NCBI RefSeq assembly: GCF_019130065.1
Contig: NZ_JAHSPG010000002.1
Coordinates: 496,001-560,000, forward strand
DNA from: Pinibacter aurantiacus
Lineage (GTDB): Bacteria; Bacteroidota; Bacteroidia; Chitinophagales; Chitinophagaceae
Direction of reading: 5' to 3'
DNA: 64,000 bases
In this document: one piece after another, positions 7,142-14,201 of the stretch
How positions within the stretch are numbered: position 1 is the first letter of the stretch
Layout of the letters: each line of letters starts with the position of its first letter
The notes under the pieces: model-generated
Told to the model about the DNA's origin: nothing
What the model saw: only the letters and a program-made list of their open reading frames with translations
Databases searched by the model: none
Translations under genes and position numbers: made by a program

Positions 7142-8470
7142 CTATCTCAGCCATTTTTCAGGATCGAGGTTGACCATTTTATCATTTGAGATAAGAAACT
7201 CCAGTTCTCCGAGGTTGTCGCCTTTATCATCAAGCTTGCCGAGAACTTGTCCCATTTTTACAACATCACCCTTTGAAACGGAAACGCCAGACAGATTACT
7301 GTAGGTGGTGAAATATCTTCCGTGTTTAATAATAACGGCTTCACTTGGGCCGATCGACATGATTGCGGAAACTTCTCCATTGAAGACTGCCTTAACGCTT
7401 GTGCCTGCTCTTGTTTCGATGGTTATTCCATAGTTGTCAAATCTTGCTTTGCTATTGGGATAAAATTGTGGTCCAAAGTGCATGATCACGCTACCGGATG
7501 CCATTGGCCAGGGCAAATGACCTCTGTTCCTTTCAAAATTTGCGGACATTGCTCTCGTTTCGGGCCTGTCGTCGAGCGGACTTTCGGCTTTTGCCGGTTT
7601 TGAAGACGCGAGGGTAACAGGATCGGCTTTTTCTTTATTTACTTTGCTGCCTTTTTTCTTTTTATTGGCTGCTGCCAGGGCCTTCTTTTCTGCGGCAGCT
7701 TTTTTTCGCGCAGCCTTTTCTTCTTCCAGCGCCTTCGCCCTCGCGATTGCAATTTCACGACGTATCGCAGCATTAATGGCGTTTCGCAAAGCAATATCCT
7801 GTTTGCGTTTTTCATTTATTCTCTTCGTTAGTTCCTGTTCGCGCGATTTCAGTTTGGTGACTACCTCGTCCTGTTCTTTTTTGTCTTCTACCAGCACTGC
7901 CTGCTGTTTCGTTTGTTCGCGCAGGGCTTCATTTCTTTCTTTTTTGCTGTCCTTAAGGTCAGATAGTTTTAGCTGCAGTTGTGTTTGCGTGTTAAGGTAA
8001 TTTTCTACTTGCTGTTGTCTGTAGGCACGATATGCCTTCAGGTAAGCAAATCTTTTTAGTGCATCATTAAAACTGGTGGAAGAAAAAAGGAAGTTGAGGA
8101 AATTGTAGTTGCTCCGGTTTTTGTATGCGTAGACTACGCTTGTTTCATATTGTTGCCTGAGGGTATCCAACTCGTTGCGCAACTTGTCAACCTCTTTTGC
8201 GTTTAAATCTATGTCGCCCTGGATGTCGCTGATCTGTTCGTTTACAATGTCAATCTGTTGCTGTCGCAGGCGGAGTTTTTTCTGTATCAAAGCAAGTTGG
8301 CCAAGGCTCTCTTTTTTGTCTTTTTTTGTTTCATCAATCGATCGCCGCAGTGCATCGATCTCCTGCTGAATGGCGGCACGCTTCCTTTTGAGTTCGGCGC
8401 TTCGCGGCGTTTGAGCAAAACAATTGACAGTGAATAATGTAAGAAAGTAAAGGAGGAATATTTTGTTCAT
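7142..8470 (-). CDS. EnvC-like murein hydrolase activator (paralogue 1)
   Basis: A 442-residue exported protein. A signal peptide (about 1-19, ends CFAQ) is followed by a long coiled coil (about 22-270), a lysine/alanine-rich linker and a C-terminal LytM/M23 fold (about 330-442). The zinc ligands of active M23 peptidases are replaced: the HxGxD site reads NYGITIE, and the last motif is YSNL where active enzymes have YxHL. So it is probably a non-catalytic activator of cell-wall amidases, like EnvC at the division septum. Start: ATG at 8470 (MNKIFLL), since upstream codons translate a repeat arm. The neighbouring paralogue at 9130-10533 shares the whole architecture. Confidence 0.88.
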   Translation of the reverse strand: MNKIFLLYFLTLFTVNCFAQTPRSAELKRKRAAIQQEIDALRRSIDETKKDKKESLGQLALIQKKLRLRQQQIDIVNEQISDIQGDIDLNAKEVDKLRNELDTLRQQYETSVVYAYKNRSNYNFLNFLFSSTSFNDALKRFAYLKAYRAYRQQQVENYLNTQTQLQLKLSDLKDSKKERNEALREQTKQQAVLVEDKKEQDEVVTKLKSREQELTKRINEKRKQDIALRNAINAAIRREIAIARAKALEEEKAARKKAAAEKKALAAANKKKKGSKVNKEKADPVTLASSKPAKAESPLDDRPETRAMSANFERNRGHLPWPMASGSVIMHFGPQFYPNSKARFDNYGITIETRAGTSVKAVFNGEVSAIMSIGPSEAVIIKHGRYFTTYSNLSGVSVSKGDVVKMGQVLGKLDDKGDNLGELEFLISNDKMVNLDPEKWLR

Positions 8471-8508
8471 GCCATGGTCGTTGGTAAGGTGCGGCTTTCG
8501 GTTGCTCT

Positions 8509-8541
8509 TAGTTGAGAATTGAGAGTGGAGAGTTGAGAGTT
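8509..8541. repeat. Single word-repeat arm, left copy of a direct repeat
   Basis: TAGTTGAGAATTGAGAGTGG and onward, 33 bases. It matches 8939-8971 at 31 of 33 positions in the same orientation, and the two copies flank the four-helix-bundle gene. It lies between the start of envC-like paralogue 1 and the stop of the four-helix-bundle gene. Confidence 0.8.
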
Positions 8542-8549
8542 CTTCACGT

Positions 8550-8930
8550 TCAGCCATGCACTCGATTTGCCACTTTTTTTAAGTTTGATTTTGTTGTTTT
8601 TACAATAGCCACTAATAGTTTTATTAATTCATCACAATCCTTTTGTATGGAATTATATTCGCTGGTTTGCAAATAGACTCCTTCTCGTAACAAGAGCAAC
8701 CAATAATCACATTCGTTTGCTTCTTTCAATGCAATATTCATTTTATTTAAAAAATCCGCCTTTGATTGGCCATGTTCTGCTTCTCTAATTAAAGCGCCAA
8801 TCGACGTCCCACTACGCAATAATTGTTTTGATAAAACAAATTCTTTCTGATGTTGGCAGAGGAACTCGTATAAATTAATGATTCTTATTGCAAATGCGAT
8901 AGACTTGGTGCCGACAAGACTTTTACTCAT
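8550..8930 (-). CDS. Four-helix-bundle protein (S23/IVP family)
   Basis: A 126-residue all-alpha protein. The pattern AIRIINLYEFL, then LSKQLLRSGTSIGALIREAEHGQSKADF (about 33-60), then NKMNIALKEANECDYWL and a final amphipathic helix matches the family first seen in 23S rRNA intervening sequences and related to the Avd accessory protein of diversity-generating retroelements. Family members are pentameric nucleic-acid-binding bundles; the role of free-standing copies is not known. It interrupts the tandem envC-like pair and is bounded by 33-bp near-identical direct repeats, so it looks like an inserted cassette. No reverse transcriptase or rRNA gene is nearby. ATG at 8930. Confidence 0.85.
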   Translation of the reverse strand: MSKSLVGTKSIAFAIRIINLYEFLCQHQKEFVLSKQLLRSGTSIGALIREAEHGQSKADFLNKMNIALKEANECDYWLLLLREGVYLQTSEYNSIQKDCDELIKLLVAIVKTTKSNLKKVANRVHG

Positions 8931-8938
8931 GGTTTAGA

Positions 8939-9132
8939 TAGTTGAGAATTGAGAGTGGAGAATGGAGAGTTGTTAAAGGTCAAAGATCTCTTCGATTTTC
9001 CAATTCCACTCGATGCTGATTTCAACGGTAATTATCGGCCACAGTCACTATTATTCTAGATACAAATATTTTCAACGTTGTTAACCTTCTTCGGCTCCTC
9101 ACTCTCCACTCTCAATTCTCCACTCTCCACTA
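8939..9132. repeat. Word-repeat inverted element, GAGAATTGAGAGT family, upstream of the four-helix-bundle gene
   Basis: The left arm (8939-8977) is the second copy of the direct repeat around the four-helix-bundle gene. The right arm (9098-9132) is its inverse and ends exactly on the complement of the TAG stop of envC-like paralogue 2. About 120 bases of unique, non-coding DNA lie between the arms. Confidence 0.8.
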
Positions 9133-10533
9133 ACGAAGCCATTTTTCCGGATCAAGATTCACAGATCTGTCGTTTGAGATTACGTTTGTAATAAGGAATT
9201 CAAGTTCGCCCCTGTTGTCATCCTTTTCGGCCAGCTTGCCTAATACTTGTCCCATTTTAATGGTTTGGCCTTTTGAAACAGAGGTGGATGAAAGGTTACT
9301 GTATGAAGTAATGTATTTACCATGTTGAACAATCACAGCTTCTACCGGGCCCACTGATGTTACTGCCAGTACTTCGCCATCGAACACTGCTTTTACAGAA
9401 CTTCCTGTGTTCGCTTCTATAGTGATGCCAGGGTTATCGTACGTTACAACACCGCCATAGTTTTGTCTTCCAAAGTGCATGGTAACAATTCCGGATGCCA
9501 TTGGCCATGGAAGATTGCCTTTGTTCTTTTCGAAGCTTTCAGACATGGCTCTCGTTTCTTCTCTTTCGAAAGAATTGTAGTTCGCTGCGGGTTTTGGTTT
9601 GGCAGGCACCGTAGTAACTGTGGTAGTGCCTGGGTTTGTAGTTGCAGGTGGGTTTGTTGTCGTAGCCGGCGCGTTAGGGTTAGTTTTCGGAGCATTGTTT
9701 GCTTTTGCGAGATCAGCGGCTTTTTTGGCAGCCTCAGCGTCGGCAACTCTTTTAGCTTCCGCAGCTTTTTTCGCCGCAGCTTCTTCTGCCATCGCCTTCT
9801 TTCTTGCAGCATCAATTTCACGACGGATGGCCGCGTTAATGGCGTTACGCAAAGCAATATCCTGCTTGCGTTTGTCATTCATGTCCTTGTTTAGTTCCTT
9901 TTCCCTCGTTTTTAATTTATTTACAACAACGTCCTGCTCTTTTTTATCTTCTTCAAGAACGGCCTTTTGTTTGGTTTGTTCGCTTAGTGCTTCGTTCTTT
10001 TGTTTTTTATTATCGTTCAGGCTGGATATTTTTTGTTGCAGCATTTCCTGAGTGGTGCGATAATTCTCTGCTTGCTGCTCCCTGTAGGTGCGATAGGATT
10101 TTAAGTAGGCTACTCTTTTCAATGCGTCATTAAAGCTGGACGCAGAAAAAAGAAAATTCAAAAAATCATAATTGCTTCGGTTCTTGTAAGCGTACACAAC
10201 GCTTTTTTCATACTGAATCTTCAGTGTATCGAGTTCTCCGCGAAGCTTTACAATTTCTCTCCAGTTTTGATTGATGTTTCCCTGGATAGAATTGATCTGT
10301 TGGTTTACCAGTGAAACCTGTTGTTCACGCAAACGCAATTTTTTTTGAATCAAAGCAAGTTGACCAAGACTTTCTTTTTTATACTTTTTAGTTTCATCAA
10401 GCGATTTACGCAAATCGTCGATCTCGTTTTGAATATCAGCCTGTTTTTTCTTGAGATCAGCACTGGTAGGATTTTGCGCTATGCAATTGACGGTAAAAAG
10501 AATGGCTAGTAAAAGAAAATATGGTTTAGTCAT
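9130..10533 (-). CDS. EnvC-like murein hydrolase activator (paralogue 2)
   Basis: 467 residues with the same plan as paralogue 1: signal peptide (about 1-19, ends CIAQ), coiled coil (about 22-250), an alanine/lysine stretch, a proline-threonine linker (about 275-320, repeated TTNPPATTNP-like words) and a degenerate LytM domain (about 345-467). NPGITIE and YSNL again replace the zinc-binding motifs, so an amidase-activating, non-catalytic role is likely. The two copies differ mainly in the linker. A TATATTTG box at 10597-10604 suggests its own promoter, and upstream genes run in the same direction (DUF4292, dut). ATG at 10533. Confidence 0.88.
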   Translation of the reverse strand: MTKPYFLLLAILFTVNCIAQNPTSADLKKKQADIQNEIDDLRKSLDETKKYKKESLGQLALIQKKLRLREQQVSLVNQQINSIQGNINQNWREIVKLRGELDTLKIQYEKSVVYAYKNRSNYDFLNFLFSASSFNDALKRVAYLKSYRTYREQQAENYRTTQEMLQQKISSLNDNKKQKNEALSEQTKQKAVLEEDKKEQDVVVNKLKTREKELNKDMNDKRKQDIALRNAINAAIRREIDAARKKAMAEEAAAKKAAEAKRVADAEAAKKAADLAKANNAPKTNPNAPATTTNPPATTNPGTTTVTTVPAKPKPAANYNSFEREETRAMSESFEKNKGNLPWPMASGIVTMHFGRQNYGGVVTYDNPGITIEANTGSSVKAVFDGEVLAVTSVGPVEAVIVQHGKYITSYSNLSSTSVSKGQTIKMGQVLGKLAEKDDNRGELEFLITNVISNDRSVNLDPEKWLR

Positions 10534-10575
10534 GCTTTGAATTTATTGCGGTTTAGCATTGAATAAGATCAAAAA

Positions 10576-10589
10576 GGGCATTGCTGCCC
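10576..10589. other. Hairpin in the envC-2 leader
   Basis: GGGCA and TGCCC pair around TTGC, immediately downstream of the putative -7 box, so it would be at the 5' end of the transcript. It has no T-run. Confidence 0.3.
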
Positions 10590-10596
10590 ATTTGAT

Positions 10597-10604
10597 CAAA
10601 TATA
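10597..10604 (-). promoter_or_regulatory. Candidate -7 box for envC-like paralogue 2
   Basis: Minus-strand TATATTTG matches TAnnTTTG and lies 64 bases before the start codon, in the 83-base gap after the DUF4292 gene. No clear -33 TTTG is visible. Confidence 0.4.
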
Positions 10605-10616
10605 AAAGTTTAACGC

Positions 10617-11435
10617 TTATTGCACCTTATAATTTTTCGGGATGCTGAAAGGGTAGTTTAAAGTTTCGTTAAAGCTATATTGTTTAAAGTCCATCTGCAC
10701 GTCGATCTTGGACTTTTCAACTACAGAAATCTCTCTAAACTTCGGGAAGTTTTTCGAGTCCCATTTTTCATAGTTGCCATAGCTTATGTTGCAAGTGCGG
10801 TTGCGTGTTGGGTCCACATCATCCATTTTACTATTGGCAACGGCATTCAGGTTGCTATTAATGGTAAGCAGATTTTTGAACAGGGCTCCCACGATCAGCA
10901 TCGTAATGTTATCCTGATTCTTTTTGTAAGACACAACATTTGAATCGATGAATATCGGATTGCCGATTAGCAGATCCTGCATAGTTGAAAACTTAACCGG
11001 CAAATGAGTAAGTTCCTGTAAATAGTTTACTGAACGCAGCTCTACCACTTTATCTTTTCTGTTTAATACTTTAACGCTGTCGGGTGTTATCATTACCCGA
11101 AAAGCCTCAAAGCTTACAACGGTGGCATTTACCAAAAGCCATATAACGCTATCCTTTTTCATGCGGATGAAAACAGTAAGATCTGGTTCTTTACCGTCTT
11201 TGTCCCATACGTCTACTTTTACTTTCGCAGAAAATGTATTAAAATCGATCCTGTTGGAATCGAGCGCATGCAGGGTTTGTTTTATGAAATCCAGCGAATC
11301 GTTATGAATATCCTTCACAACAATCATTTGTGTAGTGTCTTTTTTAGACAATGCTGTGTTGATCTTCCTGGTAGAATGACAACTAACAATTGTAATGATA
11401 CTGATTGCCAGTAATAGAGGCGAAAAAAATTTCAT
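10617..11435 (-). CDS. DUF4292 lipoprotein
   Basis: 272 residues from ATG at 11435. Upstream in-frame codons to 11486 translate spacer and are left out. The signal peptide ends in IVSC (about Cys19), so the protein is lipidated. The rest is beta-rich with the DUF4292 pattern: FNTFSAKVKVDVWDKDG (about 64-80), MKKDSVIWLLV, then VKVLNRKDKVV. It resembles LolA/LolB-like lipid-binding barrels of the cell envelope, by fold expectation only. In Bacteroidota this gene commonly sits between dut and an envC-like gene, as here, which supports a cell-envelope role. The exact function is unknown. Confidence 0.87.
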   Translation of the reverse strand: MKFFSPLLLAISIITIVSCHSTRKINTALSKKDTTQMIVVKDIHNDSLDFIKQTLHALDSNRIDFNTFSAKVKVDVWDKDGKEPDLTVFIRMKKDSVIWLLVNATVVSFEAFRVMITPDSVKVLNRKDKVVELRSVNYLQELTHLPVKFSTMQDLLIGNPIFIDSNVVSYKKNQDNITMLIVGALFKNLLTINSNLNAVANSKMDDVDPTRNRTCNISYGNYEKWDSKNFPKFREISVVEKSKIDVQMDFKQYSFNETLNYPFSIPKNYKVQ

Positions 11436-11501
11436 CAGATACTTTTTAAAGTTGGACGTTAATTGCAAAAAGTTCTTGCACGGCAAGATGTTTTACACAG
11501 A

Positions 11502-11942
11502 TTAAATTTTACCTGTGTGGCCAAAGCCGCCCGCATTTCTCTCTGTCTCTGATAATGCTTCAACTTCGTGCCAGCTTACCTGCTCTACTTTCTGGATCAC
11601 CATTTGGGCAATCCGGTCCCCATGTTGAATCATTTGTTCTTCCTTGGAAAGATTGATGAGGATTACTTTTATTTCACCGCGATAATCTGCGTCGATGGTG
11701 CCTGGAGTATTCAGGCATGTAATGCCTTGTTTAATGGCAAGCCCGCTTCTTGGTCTTATCTGAGCCTCGAAGCCCTCTGGCAGTTCAATAAACAAACCGG
11801 TAGGAACAAGTGTTCGCTCCAGTGGTTGTAAAGTAATCGGGGACTCTAAATTTGCTCTGATATCCATGCCCGCAGACCCGGAAGTGGCATAATGCGGCAA
11901 GGGATTGGTTGACTGGTTAATGATTTTTACCTGTAATGACAT
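11502..11942 (-). CDS. dut: dUTP diphosphatase
   Basis: Trimeric dUTPase that hydrolyses dUTP to dUMP and keeps uracil out of DNA. All five motifs are present over 146 residues: AGMDIRA (24-30), PRSGLA (64-69), [10 protein letters not shown] with the catalytic aspartate (81-90), GDRIAQ (108-113) and the glycine-rich C-terminal lid [10 protein letters not shown] (135-144). ATG at 11942 has TACTTTTG only five bases upstream, so the mRNA may be leaderless. It is followed in the same direction by the DUF4292 gene. Confidence 0.97.
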   Translation of the reverse strand: MSLQVKIINQSTNPLPHYATSGSAGMDIRANLESPITLQPLERTLVPTGLFIELPEGFEAQIRPRSGLAIKQGITCLNTPGTIDADYRGEIKVILINLSKEEQMIQHGDRIAQMVIQKVEQVSWHEVEALSETERNAGGFGHTGKI

Positions 11943-11947
11943 GGGAG

Positions 11948-11955
11948 CAAAAGTA
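11948..11955 (-). promoter_or_regulatory. Candidate -7 box for dut
   Basis: Minus-strand TACTTTTG, five bases before the ATG. If used with a start about seven bases downstream, the transcript would begin at or next to the start codon. It borders a repeat arm. Confidence 0.45.
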
Positions 11956-12040
11956 AATCATTGAGTCATTGAATCATTGAATAATTGAGGAAAGTCTGCG
12001 TCAGAACTTCAATTATTCAATGATTCAGTTATTCAATTAT
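11956..12040. repeat. Word-repeat inverted element, AATAATTG/AATCATTG family
   Basis: Left arm 11956-11990 (ATTGAATCATTGAATAATTG words), right arm 12007-12040 (CTTCAATTATTCAATGATTC and so on). The ispF stop codon (12037-12039) lies in the right arm. The loop is about 16 bases. Confidence 0.8.
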
Positions 12041-12516
12041 TTTTTCTTCAGGAGCACATTTGCATATGCCACCAGCCCTTCTTCTCTTCCCACAAAGCCC
12101 ATTGTTTCTGTAGTAGTTGCTTTTATCGAAACGTCGTCGATGGACAGATTAAGAATGCGGGCGATGGTTTCGCGCATTTCGCCGGAGTATTTTTTTATTT
12201 TGGGAGCTTCCAGGCAAAGGCTGCTATCGATGTTTACGATCTCATAACCCTTGTCTGTAATGAGTTTGAAGGTTTCTTGCAAAAGAATTTTGCTATCGAT
12301 GTTCTTGTACTTTTCGTCTGTGTTGGGAAAATGAATGCCAATATCACCAAGGCTCAGGGCGCCCAGCATGGCGTCGCAGATAGCATGTAGCAAAACATCT
12401 GCATCACTGTGTCCCAATGCTCCCTTCGTGTGTGGAATTTTAATTCCGCCGATCCAAAGATCCCTGCCTTCTACCAATTGATGAAAATCGATACCGAAGC
12501 CTATTCTGTAAGACAT
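12037..12516 (-). CDS. ispF: 2-C-methyl-D-erythritol 2,4-cyclodiphosphate synthase
   Basis: Enzyme of the MEP isoprenoid pathway; it forms the cyclodiphosphate from CDP-methylerythritol phosphate and releases CMP. The 159 residues fit the homotrimeric family. Metal ligands Asp10 and His12 are in GIDFHQL, and His44 in ADVLLHAICDA; GHSDADVL is at 35-42. ATG at 12516. It lies between porV and dut on the same strand, separated from each by a repeat element, so an uninterrupted operon is uncertain. The stop codon TAA is inside a repeat arm. Confidence 0.97.
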   Translation of the reverse strand: MSYRIGFGIDFHQLVEGRDLWIGGIKIPHTKGALGHSDADVLLHAICDAMLGALSLGDIGIHFPNTDEKYKNIDSKILLQETFKLITDKGYEIVNIDSSLCLEAPKIKKYSGEMRETIARILNLSIDDVSIKATTTETMGFVGREEGLVAYANVLLKKK

Positions 12517-12518
12517 AG

Positions 12519-12622
12519 TTTAATTGAGAGTTGAAAGTTGAGAATTGAGAGTTGAAAGGTATGAAAAGAAAATGGAGAGCTGAGCCATTAACTCTCAACT
12601 CTCCATTCTCAACTCTCCATTA
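12519..12622. repeat. Word-repeat inverted element, GAGAGTTGAAAGT family
   Basis: Left arm 12519-12558 (TTAATTGAGAGTTGAAAG words), right arm 12588-12622 (AACTCTCAACTCTCCATTC and so on). It fills the gap between the ispF start and the porV stop; the right arm ends 6 bases from the porV TAA. The loop is about 29 bases. Confidence 0.8.
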
Positions 12623-12628
12623 ATAAAA

Positions 12629-13783
12629 TTATTCTCCGCCGCTGTTCTCGCTTCCGTTTGTAGCCGGATCGAGGTCAAATGTTAGACCAAAGCGAAGTGT
12701 GTTAGACAACGGATTTTGGTTTACACCGCTTCCAGACGGGATGATGTATGAGAAGTTAAGTCCAAATACATTGTATTTCAAACCGGCGCCCACTGTGAAA
12801 TATCTTCTATCGCCAGCCTCTTTTGTTTCGTAGAAATAACCTGTACGCACAAAGAACTGGTTCATGTAGCCATATTCTATACCAACAGAAACGTTGCTAG
12901 CGCCTGGCCAGTCGCTAAAAGATTGGCCCCAGCCGCTGATTGAAGAGGTGGTTTTGTAATCTTCTCTTCCGGCGCTGTCAAGCGGGAAGGAAGGAACCAG
13001 TAGTTTATTGAGGTCAAGTGCGAAAGTCATTTTATTGCTTTCGTCAAACACCTTTGTGTAAGCGCCACCTATGCCGAAGTTTGCGGGAATAAAGTCTTTC
13101 TTATTTGCATCGCTGGTATAAGAAACTTTACCGCCAAGGTTTGTAAGTGTAGCTCCTGCGGTGAAACCTTCACCTGTTTCGGCGTTAAGACCATTGTAAT
13201 AAAATGACAGGTCTGCTGCAACTGTGCTGGCTGCTTTGTAATTTGTTCCGTTTCCGAGAACATCACCACTTGCCAGCTTTGAGTTGATGTATCTCAACGC
13301 GAGGCCCATGCCTATTTTCTCAGAAAGTTTACGTGAATAACCTGCGTCAAAGCAAAATTCACGTGGCCTGTAAGAGCCAAGTTCCTGCTGATTTTCGTTT
13401 ACAAACTGAATGTTTCCCAGGTTAAAATATCTCATGGAGAATGTAAGTGCCTGGTTGTCATCTAATTTGTGGTATCCGCCCAGTGTGGCAAGATATACAT
13501 CATTAAGCCCGAGCTTTTTTAGCCAGGGAGTGTAGTTTAGTGCGATGCCAGTTTTGCTCTCATTAAAAGGTGTTTTGGCCAGGTTCCAGAAGTTTGCATT
13601 TGCTTCAGGTGCGGTCGCGATGCCAGTTTCGCCCATTCCTCCTGCTCTTGCCTCCGGTGAAATACGCAGGAACGGAACCGCTGTAGTGGTCACATTTATC
13701 GGATTCGTTCCGGTTTGCGCATTTACATAACTAACACTAATAACTGTTGCAACTGTAACAATTAATTTCAATGCTCTTTTCAT
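12629..13783 (-). CDS. porV: Type IX secretion system outer-membrane protein PorV
   Basis: 384 residues from ATG at 13783 (MKRALKLIV); the 18 codons upstream are spacer. A signal peptide ends in NAQ (about residue 23). The N-terminal signature PFLRISPEARAGGMGETGIATAPEANANFWN (about 36-66) and the FadL-like beta-barrel with repeated aromatic/glycine strands are typical of PorV. PorV carries substrates from the type IX translocon to the surface attachment complex and works with the sortase PorU. It is divergent from gldJ. In several Bacteroidota porU lies between porV and gldJ; here that slot is empty. The large T9SS cargo at 17990 is an obvious client. Confidence 0.93.
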   Translation of the reverse strand: MKRALKLIVTVATVISVSYVNAQTGTNPINVTTTAVPFLRISPEARAGGMGETGIATAPEANANFWNLAKTPFNESKTGIALNYTPWLKKLGLNDVYLATLGGYHKLDDNQALTFSMRYFNLGNIQFVNENQQELGSYRPREFCFDAGYSRKLSEKIGMGLALRYINSKLASGDVLGNGTNYKAASTVAADLSFYYNGLNAETGEGFTAGATLTNLGGKVSYTSDANKKDFIPANFGIGGAYTKVFDESNKMTFALDLNKLLVPSFPLDSAGREDYKTTSSISGWGQSFSDWPGASNVSVGIEYGYMNQFFVRTGYFYETKEAGDRRYFTVGAGLKYNVFGLNFSYIIPSGSGVNQNPLSNTLRFGLTFDLDPATNGSENSGGE

Positions 13784-14201
13784 TGATAGATTTATTTTCC
13801 TTAAAAGTGAATTCTGAAACAGGCCATTTTTATACAAAAAATCGTGCCTCAGGGGATTAAAGTAAAAATTTATTTCATTAATTGCTTTTAGTAGGAGGAT
13901 TGATTCGGCGGCTAAAATAATAGTATTCTCATAAAAACTAGCTACTTATGGTAAGTAATTTTTTAAGGGTACAAAAATAATACTCGCTGAAACATAGGCA
14001 TTAACGAATAAGCCAAAGATTTGTTGTAAAAAGGCATGGATGTTGCAATCAACGATCTGCTGTTCGGAAAAATGGCGCAATTACTATAATGTTAAAATGT
14101 TGAAAGTATTTATATTCGCAATTCTGTAACAAAGTTTGCGGGGATAACAATATTTGGATATCAACTGCGTTATTACCTATTACAATTTAAAACCAGCATA
14201 A
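13784..14201. promoter_or_regulatory. Divergent porV-gldJ promoter region
   Basis: 418 bases without a gene. A minus-strand TATTTTTG (13972-13979) could serve porV but lacks a -33 element. No exact TAnnTTTG was found on the plus strand for gldJ. No repeat element or strong hairpin was seen, unusual for a spacer of this size in the window. Confidence 0.4.

Noticed and set aside
8509-8972. Classical insertion sequence around the four-helix-bundle gene
   Set aside because: No transposase, no terminal inverted repeats of IS type; only word-arm direct repeats.
9444-9878. Open frame of 144 codons on the minus strand within envC-like paralogue 2
   Set aside because: It is an out-of-frame shadow with a biased Arg/Leu/Gln composition caused by the Ala/Lys-rich coiled coil.
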